From Hydnum rufescens UP504 (lineage: Eukaryota > Basidiomycota > Agaricomycetes > Cantharellales > Hydnaceae), in assembly GCA_014904985.1 (NCBI GenBank), contig MU129116.1, forward strand, positions 39,045 to 103,044: 64,000 nucleotides of DNA. The letters are read 5' to 3'. Below the pieces are notes generated by a model. That model ran no database searches. It was given only the letters and a program-made list of their open reading frames with translations, and was not told the DNA's origin. The first letter of the stretch is position 1; every line of letters starts with the position of its first letter. Below are positions 33,665-45,135 of this stretch, piece by piece. Position numbers and translations under genes: made by a program.

Positions 33665-34729
33665 ATGTCTTCTGATTCTTGGAAATTCTCTTTTCCTCCC
33701 CTCAACAATACCAACTATCGTCAATGGGCCAAATCAATGGAGGCCTACCTTCGCACCATCGGTGCCTGGAGACGAATGCAGCCATCCTACACCTCCCCTC
33801 GCGACGGAAAAGAGCTTGACGACTACCTTGACAAGCTTGAAGCTGCAGCCGGTGCCATCCTCCTTGCTTGTGAGCCCGAGCAACATGGAATCATTATCCC
33901 CCACAAAGGGGACCCTTGGAAGATGTGGGATGCTCTTCGCTCCCATCATGAGACCAAATCTGCTGGTTCTCGCTTCCTTGCCTATTCCACCCTCCTCTCC
34001 ATCCGCATGGCTCCTGATGAGTCTGTGCAAAACTTCTCTGGTCGAGTTGATGATGCCCTCCGTGCTGTCAAGGATCTCCGTCCAGAAACCTTCACCATGG
34101 ATTCCTTTGATGAGGAACTGGCCACTATGGCCCTCCTTCGTGGTGCCTCTGATACCTATCAAGAGCTCACCACTGCTCTCCTGGCCCAGGACACTCTCAC
34201 CAAGGCCAAGGTGACCAATGCCTTCAAAAATGAAGAGCTCCTTCGTGCTGCCACTCATGACTCCACTTCCTCCTCCACATCCTCTGCCCTCAAAGTCACC
34301 ACTCCTCCACCACCTCCCACATCATCATCCCCTAAATGTGATTTCTGTGGGGGAAAAGGCCATGTCCAGAATGATTGCAATCGTTTCAAGGCTGCCAAGG
34401 GAAAGGCTCATGAGGAACGTTCTTCTTGTCACAAGCCCAAAACAGCCAACTCCAATGTGGCCAAGGCAGAGGACACCCCCACTGAGTTTGCTGGAAGTGC
34501 AAGTCGTCAATCTCCCTCCTCCTCCTCTCCAGCCTCTGACTCTTGGAATGCAGACACAGGGGCCACGTCTCATATGACACCACACCGTCACTGGTTTGTG
34601 TCATATTCCCCCTGCAATATCCCCATTTGTCTTGCAAACAATGAGGTCATTAGAGCTGCTGGAGTTGGTACTGTGGAGTTTAGGCCTGTGAAGGATGGAC
34701 GTCCCCTTCAATCTGTTCTGTTTAGTTGA
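33665..34729 (+). CDS. Copia Gag with protease active site, 354 aa
   Basis: Intact frame starting MSSDSWKFSFPPLNNTNYRQ. The N-terminal Gag domain (to about residue 195) includes KMWDALRSHHETKS and FSGRVDDALRAVKDLRP. A CX2CX4HX4C zinc knuckle (CDFCGGKGHVQNDC) lies at 225-238, and the aspartic protease motif DTGA at 297-300. Translation ends at a TGA (34727-34729) where the copy at 6786-7160 has CGA, a C-to-T change at CpG, so the protease is cut short here. Gag forms the particle that packages element RNA. The frame is otherwise the best preserved gag in the window. Confidence 0.9.
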   Translation: MSSDSWKFSFPPLNNTNYRQWAKSMEAYLRTIGAWRRMQPSYTSPRDGKELDDYLDKLEAAAGAILLACEPEQHGIIIPHKGDPWKMWDALRSHHETKSAGSRFLAYSTLLSIRMAPDESVQNFSGRVDDALRAVKDLRPETFTMDSFDEELATMALLRGASDTYQELTTALLAQDTLTKAKVTNAFKNEELLRAATHDSTSSSTSSALKVTTPPPPPTSSSPKCDFCGGKGHVQNDCNRFKAAKGKAHEERSSCHKPKTANSNVAKAEDTPTEFAGSASRQSPSSSSPASDSWNADTGATSHMTPHRHWFVSYSPCNIPICLANNEVIRAAGVGTVEFRPVKDGRPLQSVLFS

Positions 34730-34818
34730 GTACTCCATGTTCCCTCCCTTGCAAACAATTTATTGTCTGTCCTCACTCTCACTCGGCACCATGGCTTTAC
34801 TGTCACCATCCACCAAGG

Positions 34819-35106
34819 TGTTGAGATGTGACGGGTATCCCATTTGATATTTCTCTTCCCTGATTCACACATTTGTTATTTGCCCCTATTTCCTTTTTTG
34901 GTTAGCACCATGTATGGCATCCGGTGATCTTGGACCAGATGCCCTTTATATACCTTGGAGCTCTGGAGGCAGTCCCTTAGTTTGACTCCTCCGAACTCCA
35001 GGTATGTCTCTTTTCTTGTCACTCATGTAGATATCTTCATTCCTAGTTTGACTCCTCCGAACTCCAGACATCACCCTTCGTGTGATCCAGCTCTAGACGC
35101 TTCTCA
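34819..35106 (+). repeat. Copia 3' LTR, 288 bp
   Basis: Starts TGTTGAGATGTGACGGGTAT and ends TCTAGACGCTTCTCA. Differs from the 5' LTR by about a dozen substitutions by eye, so insertion was not very recent. Confidence 0.9.
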
Positions 35107-35433
35107 GTTAGGTCAGGGGGGAACCCAATTGTGTGTCTGTGAGGTCCCTCAAATCATCAACAGGAGGAGGAGTGTAATATAGAGCCCCAATTCTTTAAGT
35201 ATATACTTGTTGCGTCCTGTTTGTATCTTACATAATAGCATGGCCGCGAGGATTCTAAGTCCCAGCAGCGCCAGAATCAAAGGTACTCTTTTGCCCAGAC
35301 TTTGTAGCCTCTGCTCAAACTGTGAAACCAATGTAGCCATGCAACAACTATGTGACCAAGTCATGCAATGAAGCAACCACATCAAGACCTGCGATCTGTC
35401 GCCACAGAGCATGGGGCAGAGACAGATAAGGGG
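35107..35433. other. Unassigned sequence before satellite
   Basis: No gene or recognised repeat beyond the LTR end. Confidence 0.4.
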
Positions 35434-37035
35434 GGTGCATTCTGTGCGCCCAAATCACAGCCTTTCAACACACCTACTTTCAGTGTTTTCTGAGAACTTC
35501 TGGCCTCACAGTTCCTCATCTTCCCCTCATCTCCCACTCAACATCACCTGGGGGGGTCAAATCATGGCCAATTTTGATGTTATTGGGGTCAATCAATTTG
35601 TCTCATTCATCTGAATCCGTCAAGCATATTTATGTGATGAACCAACCACTTTCCACTGTGCTATCCTCAATCTTCCATTTTGGGTTCATGTGCCCCCCCT
35701 GGGGGCTAGGTGTTGTTGCTCAGGCTGTGTGTGGGTGCATTCTGTGCACCCAAATCACAGCTTTTCAACACACCTACTTCCAGTGTATTCTGAGAACATC
35801 TGGCCTCACAGTTCCTCATCTTCCCCTCATCTCCCACTCAACATCACCTGGGGGGGTCAAATCATGGCCAATTTCAACGTTCTTGGGGTCAATCAATTCA
35901 TCTCATTCGTCCAAATCCATTGAGCATATTTATGCAATGAACCAACCCCTTTCCACTGCACTATCCTCAATCTTTCATTTTGGGTTCATGTGCCCCTCCT
36001 GGGGGCTAGGTGTTGTTGCTCAGGCTGTGTGTGGGTGCATTCTGTGCGCCCAAATCACAGCTTTTCAACACACCTACATCCAGTGTATTATGAGAACGTC
36101 TGGCCTCACAGTTCCTCATCTTCCCCTCATCTCCCACTCAACATCACCTGGGGGGGTCAAATCGTGGCCAATTTTGATGTTCTTGGGGTCAATCAATTTG
36201 TCTCATTCATCCAAATCCATCAAGCATATTTACGTGACGAACCGACCACTTTCCACTGTGCTATCCTTAATCTTCCATTTTGGGTTCATGTGCCCCCCCT
36301 GGGGGCTAGGTGTTGTTGCTCAGGCTGTGTGTGGGTGCATTCTGTGTGCCCAAATCACAGCTTTTCAACACACCTACATCCAGTGTATTCTGAGAACATC
36401 TGGCCTCACAGTTCCTCATCTTCCCCTCATCTCCCACTCAACATCACCTGGGGGGGTCAAATCATGGCCAATTTCAATGTTCTTGGGGTCAATCAATTCG
36501 TCTCATTTGTCCAAATCCATTGAGCATATTTATGCAATGAACCAACCCCTTTCCACTGTGCTATCCTCAATCTTTCATTTTGGGTTCATCTGCCCCTCCT
36601 GGGGGCTAGGTGTTGTTGCTCAGGCTGTGTGTGGGTGCATTCTGTGCACCCAAATCACAGCTTTTCAACACACCTACATCCAGTGTATTTTGAGAACATC
36701 TGGCCTCACTGTTCCTCATCTTCCCCTCATCTCCCACTCAACATCACCTGGGGGGGTCAGATCATGGCCAATTTCGACATTCTTGGGGTCAATCAATCTT
36801 CCTCATTTGTCCAAATCTGTCAAGCATATGTATGTGACAAACCGACCACTTTCCACTGCGCTATCCTCAATCTTCCATTTTTGGTTCATGTGCCCCCTGG
36901 GGACCAGGTGTTGTTGCTCAGGCTGTGTGTGGGTGCATTCTGTGCACCCAAATCACAGCTTTTCAACACACCCACTTCCAGTGTATTATGACCACTTCTG
37001 GCCTCACAGTTCCTCATCTTCTCCTGTCACCAATG
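35434..37035 (+). repeat. 300-bp satellite, about 5.3 copies
   Basis: The landmark GGTGCATTCTGTG recurs at about 35434, 35734, 36034, 36334, 36634 and 36932, an almost exact 300-bp period, with units differing by a few percent. Each unit contains CTCAACATCACCTGGGGGGGTC and TGTTGTTGCTCAGGCTGTG. Because 300 is a multiple of three, one frame (about 35574-37121, 515 codons) stays open across all units with a 100-residue repeat; a second frame is open for one to two units at a time. Confidence 0.95.
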
Positions 37036-38613
37036 TTGGTCAGTTACCTCTGCTGATCTCAAAAGGCATTCTTTCCCTGGTCAAGGGAATTGATCCTTTG
37101 TCTATTCTCATTGTATTGTAATAATTCCTCTTAATTTTGTTCACATTCATTAGAATAGTAAAACAATAACTATAAGCACTTGAGACTATCACTGATAAAG
37201 CCATATTGCCTGCTGACCCCAAGAAGGGCATCTTCCGGGTTTCTGGACTCCTTCCTGGTCCCCCTATGCTACAACCCCTCTATGTAGTATTGATATTGGG
37301 TCATGTCAAAATTTCCCATAAGGTCAATTTGAGGATTGTCAATTGACATCAAAGAAAATTAGCCCTCATCAGGCTGGTGAAATGACCTCAAATGGTACTC
37401 CTTTTGAGGTCAGCCCAAGTGGCTAACCAAGGTGGTTAGAGGCCAGATCCAGCAGGCAACCCAAAGGACCCTGACTCCCAGTACAAATTCAGATTCAAAT
37501 CCCAGACCAAATCTGGGAAATCAACTCTAGGCTCCTCACAGGCCATGAAAAACTGGGAATTCACCCCTAGCCTCAAAAAAATCTCAAAAAATTCCAAAAA
37601 TCCCAAAAAATTCCCTGACCTTCCCAAACTACTCCAGGCATCCCCAGTGTTGTCCAAGGCAAGTGTACTCAACCCCACTATCATCTAAACTTCTCTTCCA
37701 TCCTCCACCTTTTTCTCCTTGTCCAGCTCTTGGGCAGTGCTGATGGTAGGATAGCAATTCAGGCATTTGGAATTTGGTTGACCAGGATAAGTCATTAAAG
37801 TGAGGCTGTTCAATTTCACAATAGTGCATACCAAGTTTCCTGGAGTAGTTAAGTACTGCAGCAAGCCATAAAGCAACATTCTGTAGGTATTTTAGAAGCC
37901 CAAAAAGAAACACACCTACCCAGGGTTGAACACAGAACATTATTATAATAGTACCAAAGGCACTTACACCCCACATTACTATAACACCATCCGGACTACA
38001 CCCCTACAGATGGGATTTCAGATCTAGCCTAGTTTGGTTGAAGAGCCAAATCCGGGAACCTACCCCTCGCCTCACCGTTGGCCGACACCAAATTTTGGCT
38101 CCGGATCCGGGAATTTGCCCCTCGCATAATCTCAAAATCACCCTCAAAATCCAGGAACCTTGGATCTCGCCTCTAATAGTGCTTGCAGGGGTCCTACTGT
38201 CTCTCGCGGGGAGGAAGTTGTAATAACGTGACTCAATCCGCTCGCTTATCTAACTGTGAGTCTGAGGCTCGTTCCTCGCTCTCAGACTCTGTCAGCAAAT
38301 CTTAGAGATAGATAGATAGATAGATTGTTTATAGTCTTTTATCCAGTCCACTGACACTGGGGGGAAGGGTTACACCTCTGAGGGTATCAACTTGAGGACG
38401 TTGATCGATGGATTGGCGAAATCATGAATATTTGAATATTGTTGTGCTTTGTTTGGGTCGCGGAAGGAAGCGTCACTTTGACCAACCAGTAGCGCCCCGG
38501 TCGCTCGTCCACCGCCCTATTTTGTGATATTCTCCCTCCTCGCTGTCTGGGCCGTCATCAGAGCCGCAAGCACCTCTTACTGCGAGAATCCCACCCTTCC
38601 TCGCTTGTGCTCC
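37036..38613. other. Intergenic with dispersed repeat and (TAGA)n
   Basis: 37316-37430 is an inverted copy of the 10106-10213 repeat. 37560-37620 has an AAATTCCCAAAAA-type low-complexity run. A TAGA microsatellite lies at about 38305-38326. The segment before 38614 should hold the CDC27 promoter, but no box is recognised. Confidence 0.6.
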
Positions 38614-41451
38614 ATGAGCGTGCCTTCCAGCCATTATGTTGGCTTGCGCCTTCGCGCTCTCATCTGGTCTTGTCTTGATTGTGACCTCGTTCGTTCAGCA
38701 GTCTTCTTTGCTGAAAGATATTATTGCCTTGATACACAGAGCCATCAAGCCCGTCATCTGTACGCGAACGCTATGTTGCGTGCAGGACACACTCATTCCG
38801 CCCTTAATCTCGTCAACGACAACTCATGTTTAGGCTGCACCGAAGTTTATTCTCGATGTTGTGATGCCCTTGGGCGGTATCGAGCTGGACAGTTGGCTCT
38901 GGGAAAGTGTCTTGCTCGGGGCGATGCAAACGGGGCGCTTGGTGCGTATATTTAGTACCTGTCCCACGTCAGCTGTTCTGAACCTCGACCGCAGACGCAT
39001 CGACCTTCCAAGAGATTCGGCAGTTTCCTGATGCGGCCGTTCTCGCCTGTCGTGCGGGATCTATGGCAATGAAGGGAAATCTAACAAACGATGCAATAGC
39101 CAGTTTCAATCGCGCGTTGACGGTAAATCCATTCATATGGGAAGCTGTCGAAGGATTGTGCCAACTTGGTAATTGTATCCTGTAATGTGTTTCAGTGGTG
39201 CCTAACTTTGTACATGGGCCCTTAGGCTCTTTTCCCGAGCTGAATGAACTTCTCCCGCCGCGCGGGCAGTACGCCAAAGAGGTATTTACTCTGAAAAAGC
39301 CGTCCTCTCCTTCACCTGGTCGCCCAACACTCTTCACACCCGACACTTTCTCAAATGGGCATGCTCCTAATCGACAGCAGAACACGAATCTTGGGAAGGG
39401 ACATCTGTTCCAATTGAACGGCCGCTTTGGTAGAGGACGTGATTCAGTGTTAGTAGCAGTTTAATTCCTTTCGTAAGATCCTCTCGAGTACCATTGACAA
39501 GTAAATTACCTTGTACGTGTTCATTAGCGCGTCAATCGCCGATTCTTCTTTCGGAGAGGTCAATTCGCCAGGATTCAATCCTCGGATGTACACAGCAGAT
39601 ATGATGCTTACTGCTACGCATAGACCAACCGACGATGGACGACCTGCCCCAAAACGAGCTCGCCCCGAGATTGCGCCCAATCCAAATTCTGATGCAGGTA
39701 ATAAGACGTCAGGCTCTCGAGTCGCCTCTGCCATTACACAAAAGAGGGTATGTCCAACTCAGACATCTTTTGTTGTGTGTTGATCCCGAAGGCCTCCCTG
39801 TAGAGCTCACAGCGTGTGCCCCCTGATACAAGTCGAGAAACACCACGGCGGAATATTCGTCACCTTGGGGCAAAGAATGTTGTACCTGGCAAGGTTGTGC
39901 GTGGAACATGCTCCGTGTTCAATCCCTTTGATATCTGACCTCATTACCTTTTTTTTGCTGCTTAGCGAGACCGAAGACGTGGGGCACTTGCCACCGCATC
40001 GATCGCCCTCGGACATGGCTCAGATGGCGACGAGGAGATGATGCCCGTCAATACACAAGCACCTCCTTCGGTCGGGGACCCGAATATCGATTCACTCTCT
40101 TGGGACGACGTCAACAATCGACAAATGACAGAACAAGCAGCCGTAGAGGAGGCTGATGCATATATCCTCGAGCTCGTGCGGATATTTGCAAAGGCCATGC
40201 AATGTCTAACACAGTACCAATGCCAAGATGCAATCGACGAATTGGAACGATTGCCGATTGAGCAACAGCATTCACCGTGGGTTCTCACTCTCACAGGGAG
40301 AGCGTGCTATGAGAAGTTGGATTATGTCAAGGTCTGCATTGACACCCAATTTTGCTCCCGCCATGAAGGTGTCCGGCGCCCTACTCATCAGCTCCCTGGA
40401 TACGCAATTTCACAGGCTGAGAGATGTTTCCAGCAGGCGCGAGGCCTTGATCCATATAGAATGCAAGACATGGAGATATATTCTACACTCCTTTGGCACC
40501 TCCAGCGGGAAACCCTCCTTTCGTTTCTTGCCCAGGAGCTGATTGCAATGGACAAAACGTCATCCATAGCATGGGTCGCAGCGGGGAATTGTTTCTCCCT
40601 GGAGAAGGAACATCAGCAGGCGTTGACGTGCTTTCGACGTGCCACGCAGCTTGATCCGAGATGCGCGTATGCGTACAACCTGAGCGGACACGAATGCATT
40701 GCTATCGATGAGCATGATAAGGCGATTGACTTTTTCCGGCAAGCGCTGAAGGTAGATCCACGGCATTATCCTGCGTGGTGAGTTGCGGCTTGAAAATGCG
40801 AATTGTCATTGATCAGTGCTCTGGGTATGTCTAGGTATGGTTTGGGAATGGTGTATTATCGCACGACCAAGTTTGATCTTGCGCAGTGGCACTTCCGGAA
40901 AGCCATAGATATTAATCCTTTGAATGCAGTGTTGATATGTTGCGAAGGGATGGTGTGTGTGTCTCCTGGTCGAACGATTTGGCTTCCGACCATGTTCATT
41001 GATTCAAGGTCTACGAACAAAAGAAAGAGTATCGCCTTGCACTGGCGGTATATACTCGCGCGGTGGACGCCGCGCCCAGTAGTTCTCTTGTGATGTTTAG
41101 ACGGGCACGGATGCTGGTCGAGCTAGAGCACCATGATGTGAGTGTTGCGTTTCTTTGTGATAGACCTTGGTGTGTTTCATGGGTTCTTTGCAGGAGGCTC
41201 TTCAAATTCTATTGCGACTACAGGACATCATCCCAGAAGAGGCAAATATCCCATTCATGCTTGCGCAAGTGTATAAGAAGCTTGGGGAAACAGCACAGTC
41301 CGCCCAGTACATGTCTATTGCACTCGATGTTGAGCCGAAAATTGCAGGTGCCATACGATTAGCGCAGCGTGCCGGATCGATCATTCTTGATGGGCTGAAC
41401 CCGTTGCCATCTGCGGAGCAGTCGATGTCGATGGACGCCGATGGTGGTTGA
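38614..41451 (+). CDS. CDC27: Anaphase-promoting complex subunit CDC27/APC3, 725 aa
   Basis: Exons 38614-38941, 38995-39168, 39226-39448, 39528-39747, 39966-40331, 40416-40777, 40835-40952, 41009-41137, 41194-41451; 2178 nt in frame. The N-terminus has the APC3 TPR layout (ALIWSCLDCDLVRSAVFFAERYY, HLYANAMLRAGHTHSALNLV, YSRCCDALGRY), then NPFIWEAVEGLCQLG...ELLPPRG, a disordered middle, and a C-terminal TPR array (WVAAGNCFSLEKEHQQALTCFRRA, AYAYNLSGHECIAIDEHDKAI, YGLGMVYYRTTKFDLAQWHFRKAI, MLAQVYKKLG). APC3 is a scaffold TPR subunit of the APC/C ubiquitin ligase and binds the IR tail of CDC20/CDH1. The 3-4 and 4-5 junctions (5' sites GTTAGT, GTATGT; 218-nt intron) are the least certain. Appears intact. 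Confidence 0.88.
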
Positions 41452-41660
41452 GGCAAGGCAGTCCGAAGGAGAAATACTGCATACATTAGCACCTGATTCC
41501 TATCTGTTCACGCGTTCTGTGTCCCATCTGTTCTATCAGCAACCACGCCTCATCCATTATTCTACACTTGCTGTTATGAGTAAGCGAAACCACGTGCTCC
41601 GATTCCCTGTGGTTCTATGAAAGCAACTTGTCAATATTAATATCAAGATATCGTATATTA
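41452..41660. promoter_or_regulatory. Compact intergenic region, CDC27 3' end to SUN gene
   Basis: 209 bp separate the CDC27 stop from the next start. It must hold the CDC27 terminator and the SUN-gene promoter. TTAATATCAAGATATCGTAT is AT-rich just upstream of the ATG, without a clear TATA box. Confidence 0.4.
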
Positions 41661-44600
41661 ATGGCTCCCCACTATTTCTCTGTCCTCGATTGGCGGGTGA
41701 CGTTGGCGGTGATTGGACTTGCTGCCCTTTCTGTTGCTCAACAGCCTGTACTCGGCCCCCCAGGGATTTGCACCGTTGCGGTCAAAGAGCGCTTTCGTGC
41801 ATTCCAGGCCGTCCTGGGGCCGACTTGCTCTGCTACCACGCAGTCGACACAATATTTGGACGAGTTCCTGCCGTTTGAACAATGGAAGTCACTCAAACTC
41901 TCTCAGACGCCCGTGACGATGTACCAGAGCCTTGGCGCGCCCATGGAAACTGGTGTCCTCCGTGGTTCATCTTACATATCTGCCTCGCACCCGATCTTAT
42001 CGCCATCACCTTCCGATACTGCTTACATGCCATCGCTCCGCGTACCCCTGACTGATAGATTCAACTATGCGTCCCAGGATTGCTCCGCACGTGTACCCCT
42101 TGCTCACAAGGCATCCAAATCACCCGCAGCAATATTGAGCTCCAAGCGCGACAAATACATGCTTAGTCCATGTTCCGCTCCTGATAAATTTGTGGTTGTG
42201 GAGCTCTGCGATGACATCCAAATAGGTCGGTGTGCTAGTGCTAACAACGGGAAGTCCCCTTGCTCACCGCTGTTGCTGGTACAGATACCATTCAACTAGC
42301 CAACTTTGAATTCTTCTCTGGGGTATTTAAAGATTTTACCGTCAGCGTGGCGCAAACCTACGACGCAGAACAGTGGAATGTAGTCGGTACTTACAGAGCC
42401 AAAAACGTTCGTGGTGTCCAGGTATGTGTGTGCTTGGTACCATCAGTAGCTTGACTGTCTCAAGTCCGAATCTATCAAGTCGTTCCATCCTGCACAAGAT
42501 GCTCGATTCTATCGCTATGTCCGGATCGACTTTCTGTCGCACTATGGTCAAGAATATTATTGTCCTGTCAGTCTCCTCCGCGTCTATGGCCTGACCCAGA
42601 TGGAGGAATATAAGTGGGATGAATGGCAAGCCATTTGGCACAACGAACACGATACAGCCCACGCCCCACTTGCTCTCGACGCAGTGGAATATCTTTCCCA
42701 AGGAGACCATCACGATGTCATTCCGCCCGCCCCACTACACCCTGAGGGCATAGTGGTTAGCCAAGAACCCATCATCGCCTCAGGTCTCCCACCTACTATT
42801 GACACCGTCTTGGAGTCTTCTACGACTTCCGAGCTTACATTTGCATCAGTCTTAACAGATGTTCCATTTCTATCGCGGCCCACTAACTCAAATCGCAATC
42901 CTACCAGCCAAACAATCCTATTTAGTCTCGGAGACAGAAATCCAAGAGATTGTTAACAGCATCATGTTCGATGATATCGACCTTCTGGATGCATTGTCCA
43001 CCCTGGCCACAGCTCATTCGACAGGCTCACCCTTATCAGAACATGTTTCCTCACCTCGGACGTCGCCAGACGGGCCTGTGCGCATGCCTACCTCTACAGA
43101 CCCCTCGGAACTTCACTCCTCCACCGCATTCGCGGAGAGTCCTCTGCCGTCACCAGCTTTTCTCTATGACACTTCCTTTATCCCTGCTGTCGCTAGTCAC
43201 ACGAGGAACCAAGCAACAGATGCAGAAAACATACTGGAAGACCCAGGCGTCTCTGTCACCCCTATGAGCTCGATCGACGATGCTCCCATGTCATGCCTTA
43301 CTCCGTCGCCCTCGATGATCTCCAAGCCTGCGATAGTCCATGGGCCGACCCCAAGTCGCCATACCACATCGTCGTGGACTTCGGGACCCGGGGAATCGAT
43401 CTATAGGGCAATCATGAATCGTCTCGGGGCGCTCGAGTCCAACAGCTCACTTAGTGTCCGATATGTAGAGGATCAGACAAGGTCCATAAGGGTGTCACTG
43501 AACAGACTGGAGGAAAATATTGGCCGCCTGGAAGGCATTGTATGATGCTATTAGCTGGTTGTTCCGAAGAGCATCTTATTTCATTTGAACCCAGAGCAAT
43601 CACCAGCGGCAGGCCCTTCGCAAAACATTGACAGAACTGCAACGACACAAGCATGAGATGGAACTGGAGAGATCCTTCCTTCTTTCTCGGGTTCACCACC
43701 TATCTCATGAGGTACAGTGTCCTAGGGTTAGTCTATGGACCTCCTCGTTGACTATTTGCGGGAATGGATGCCAGGTTACGTTGGAAAAGAGATTGGGCAT
43801 TGCCCAACTATGTTTATTATTAGTGGTTCTCATTTTTATGACCCTCACGCGTGGAGCATCTCTCAATACGAACTTGCATAACGTCTCCCTTTCAAATCCC
43901 GATATTTCTGAAAAAAACCAACGTGGTTCATTATGGAGAGTTCGTGGATGGACTCGCACCAAGTCCGAGCCAGTATCGCCTCGCCCTCCTGGTATCTTTT
44001 TTCCTTCCTCTCGTTTTACAGTATAGTCTAATTCACAACACACTATGTTTAAGAATTCATAGAATCTCCAGAACCTTCTCCACATTCGTCTTGGCCTAGG
44101 GATACTAAGATCAATCCCACCCCTCTTCCGTTCCCCTCATTTCAAACCCCTCGCGTGTGCCAATCGCCGTCTCCAACTGACTCCTCAATCAGATCGTCTG
44201 TCGGTGTCCATTTCTCATCATCGGTTCGTTCAGCTTTTGTCCAGAATCCCACTGTTCATGAATCTCTACCCACCCCCGATATTGTTGCGAGCTTTGCTTC
44301 TTCCAAATCTGCCGCAGGATCTCCACACCCATTCTCCCGTAGAAACCCCGGCCCCCGTCGCGAGGTGAGCTTGAGCCCCGCCAGCGCACAATATGCCCTC
44401 GCCAAGACCACACACTTGCACGATGTTAGTCGGCGACGGCGGGTCAATTCATATACCAAGGCTTCTTATGAAGGACCGACCCCCAACGAGAATCTCCCTG
44501 ATGTATTTCGCAGCAGTCCGCCCTCAGGCAGTGTCAGAGCACGCAGTTGGCAGACGAGTCGGGGGGCTGCGGGGGTGGAAGCTGAGCGGGTGAAACGTGT

Positions 44601-44922
44601 CATTCGCCCAATCAATGCGAAAGCTCAAATGCCTTCGTCCCCTGTGTCCCCTCCTGGGCCATGGGTACGGCAGATTAAATCGGCTCCGTTATCGCTATCA
44701 ACATCCTTATTCCAGGGAGGAATCCATAATCACCCTCCTAGCGTTCAGGGCGGCGATGCATGGGAAGATACGTCTGAGTTTGGCGACGATCCAATCGATG
44801 GAGACGGCCAGGACGATAATGATGCTTTTGGAGGTCAGCAATCATCCTTCCTTCTTGACCCAGAGCGACCCAACCAGCAGCGATCCTCACAGCACCCTCT
44901 CCAAGTATGCGAACCCACATAG
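41661..44922 (+). CDS. SUN-like domain protein (SLP1-type), 936 aa
   Basis: Exons 41661-42225, 42285-42421, 42480-42783, 42908-43539, 43607-43711, 43775-43991, 44072-44922; 2811 nt in frame. A signal peptide (VTLAVIGLAALSVAQQ) is followed by the LPFEQWK motif near residue 70 and a SUN-like domain at about 130-285 ([86 protein letters not shown]). A serine/proline-rich region leads to a coiled coil (IYRAIMNRLGALESNSSL...QALRKTLTELQRHKHEMELERS) and one membrane segment (LCLLLVVLIFMTLT, about 590-606), then a long disordered tail. SLP1-type proteins act in ER membrane quality control and nuclear-envelope organisation. The intron after exon 3 is the weakest junction. Confidence 0.85.
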
Positions 44923-45135
44923 ATGCTCATAGCGATGCGTGAGTGTTGGGTCATTTTATTCGATGCAGATGCATCGAGTCACCCCCACCTGGTGCACCGT
45001 GAGGCGCACTTCGGTCTACCTCCCTACTCCACGGCTGGATGGAATGAATTGGCATTGGATATATTCCCAGTTTTTTTGGTTCCCTCGCTTTCTTAGATTA
45101 TTACACACCCATAGGTAAATGGGAACTCGCCCCAA
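44923..45135. terminator. Convergent 3' ends of SUN gene and carrier gene
   Basis: A 213-bp tail-to-tail interval between stop codons 44922 (plus) and 45136 (minus). Both transcripts must be polyadenylated here or overlap. No canonical AATAAA is seen. Confidence 0.4.

Larger units (their letters stand above)
33258..35106 (+). mobile_element. Short Copia derivative: LTR, gag-protease, LTR
   Basis: Both 288-289-bp LTRs are present, but the interior holds only gag and the protease start. After CACCATCCACCAAGG the sequence jumps straight into the 3' LTR (34819), so integrase, RT and RNase H are missing. Flanks (GGTTA before, GTTAG after) do not form a convincing target-site duplication. It could be mobilised by relatives if packaged. 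Confidence 0.85.

Noticed and set aside
33253..35111. Target-site duplication around the gag-only Copia element
   Set aside because: Flanks GGTTA and GTTAG overlap only when shifted by one base, so they are not a clean 5-bp duplication.
38300..38330. TAGA repeat as a SINE tail
   Set aside because: No SINE body is adjacent; it is treated as a plain microsatellite.
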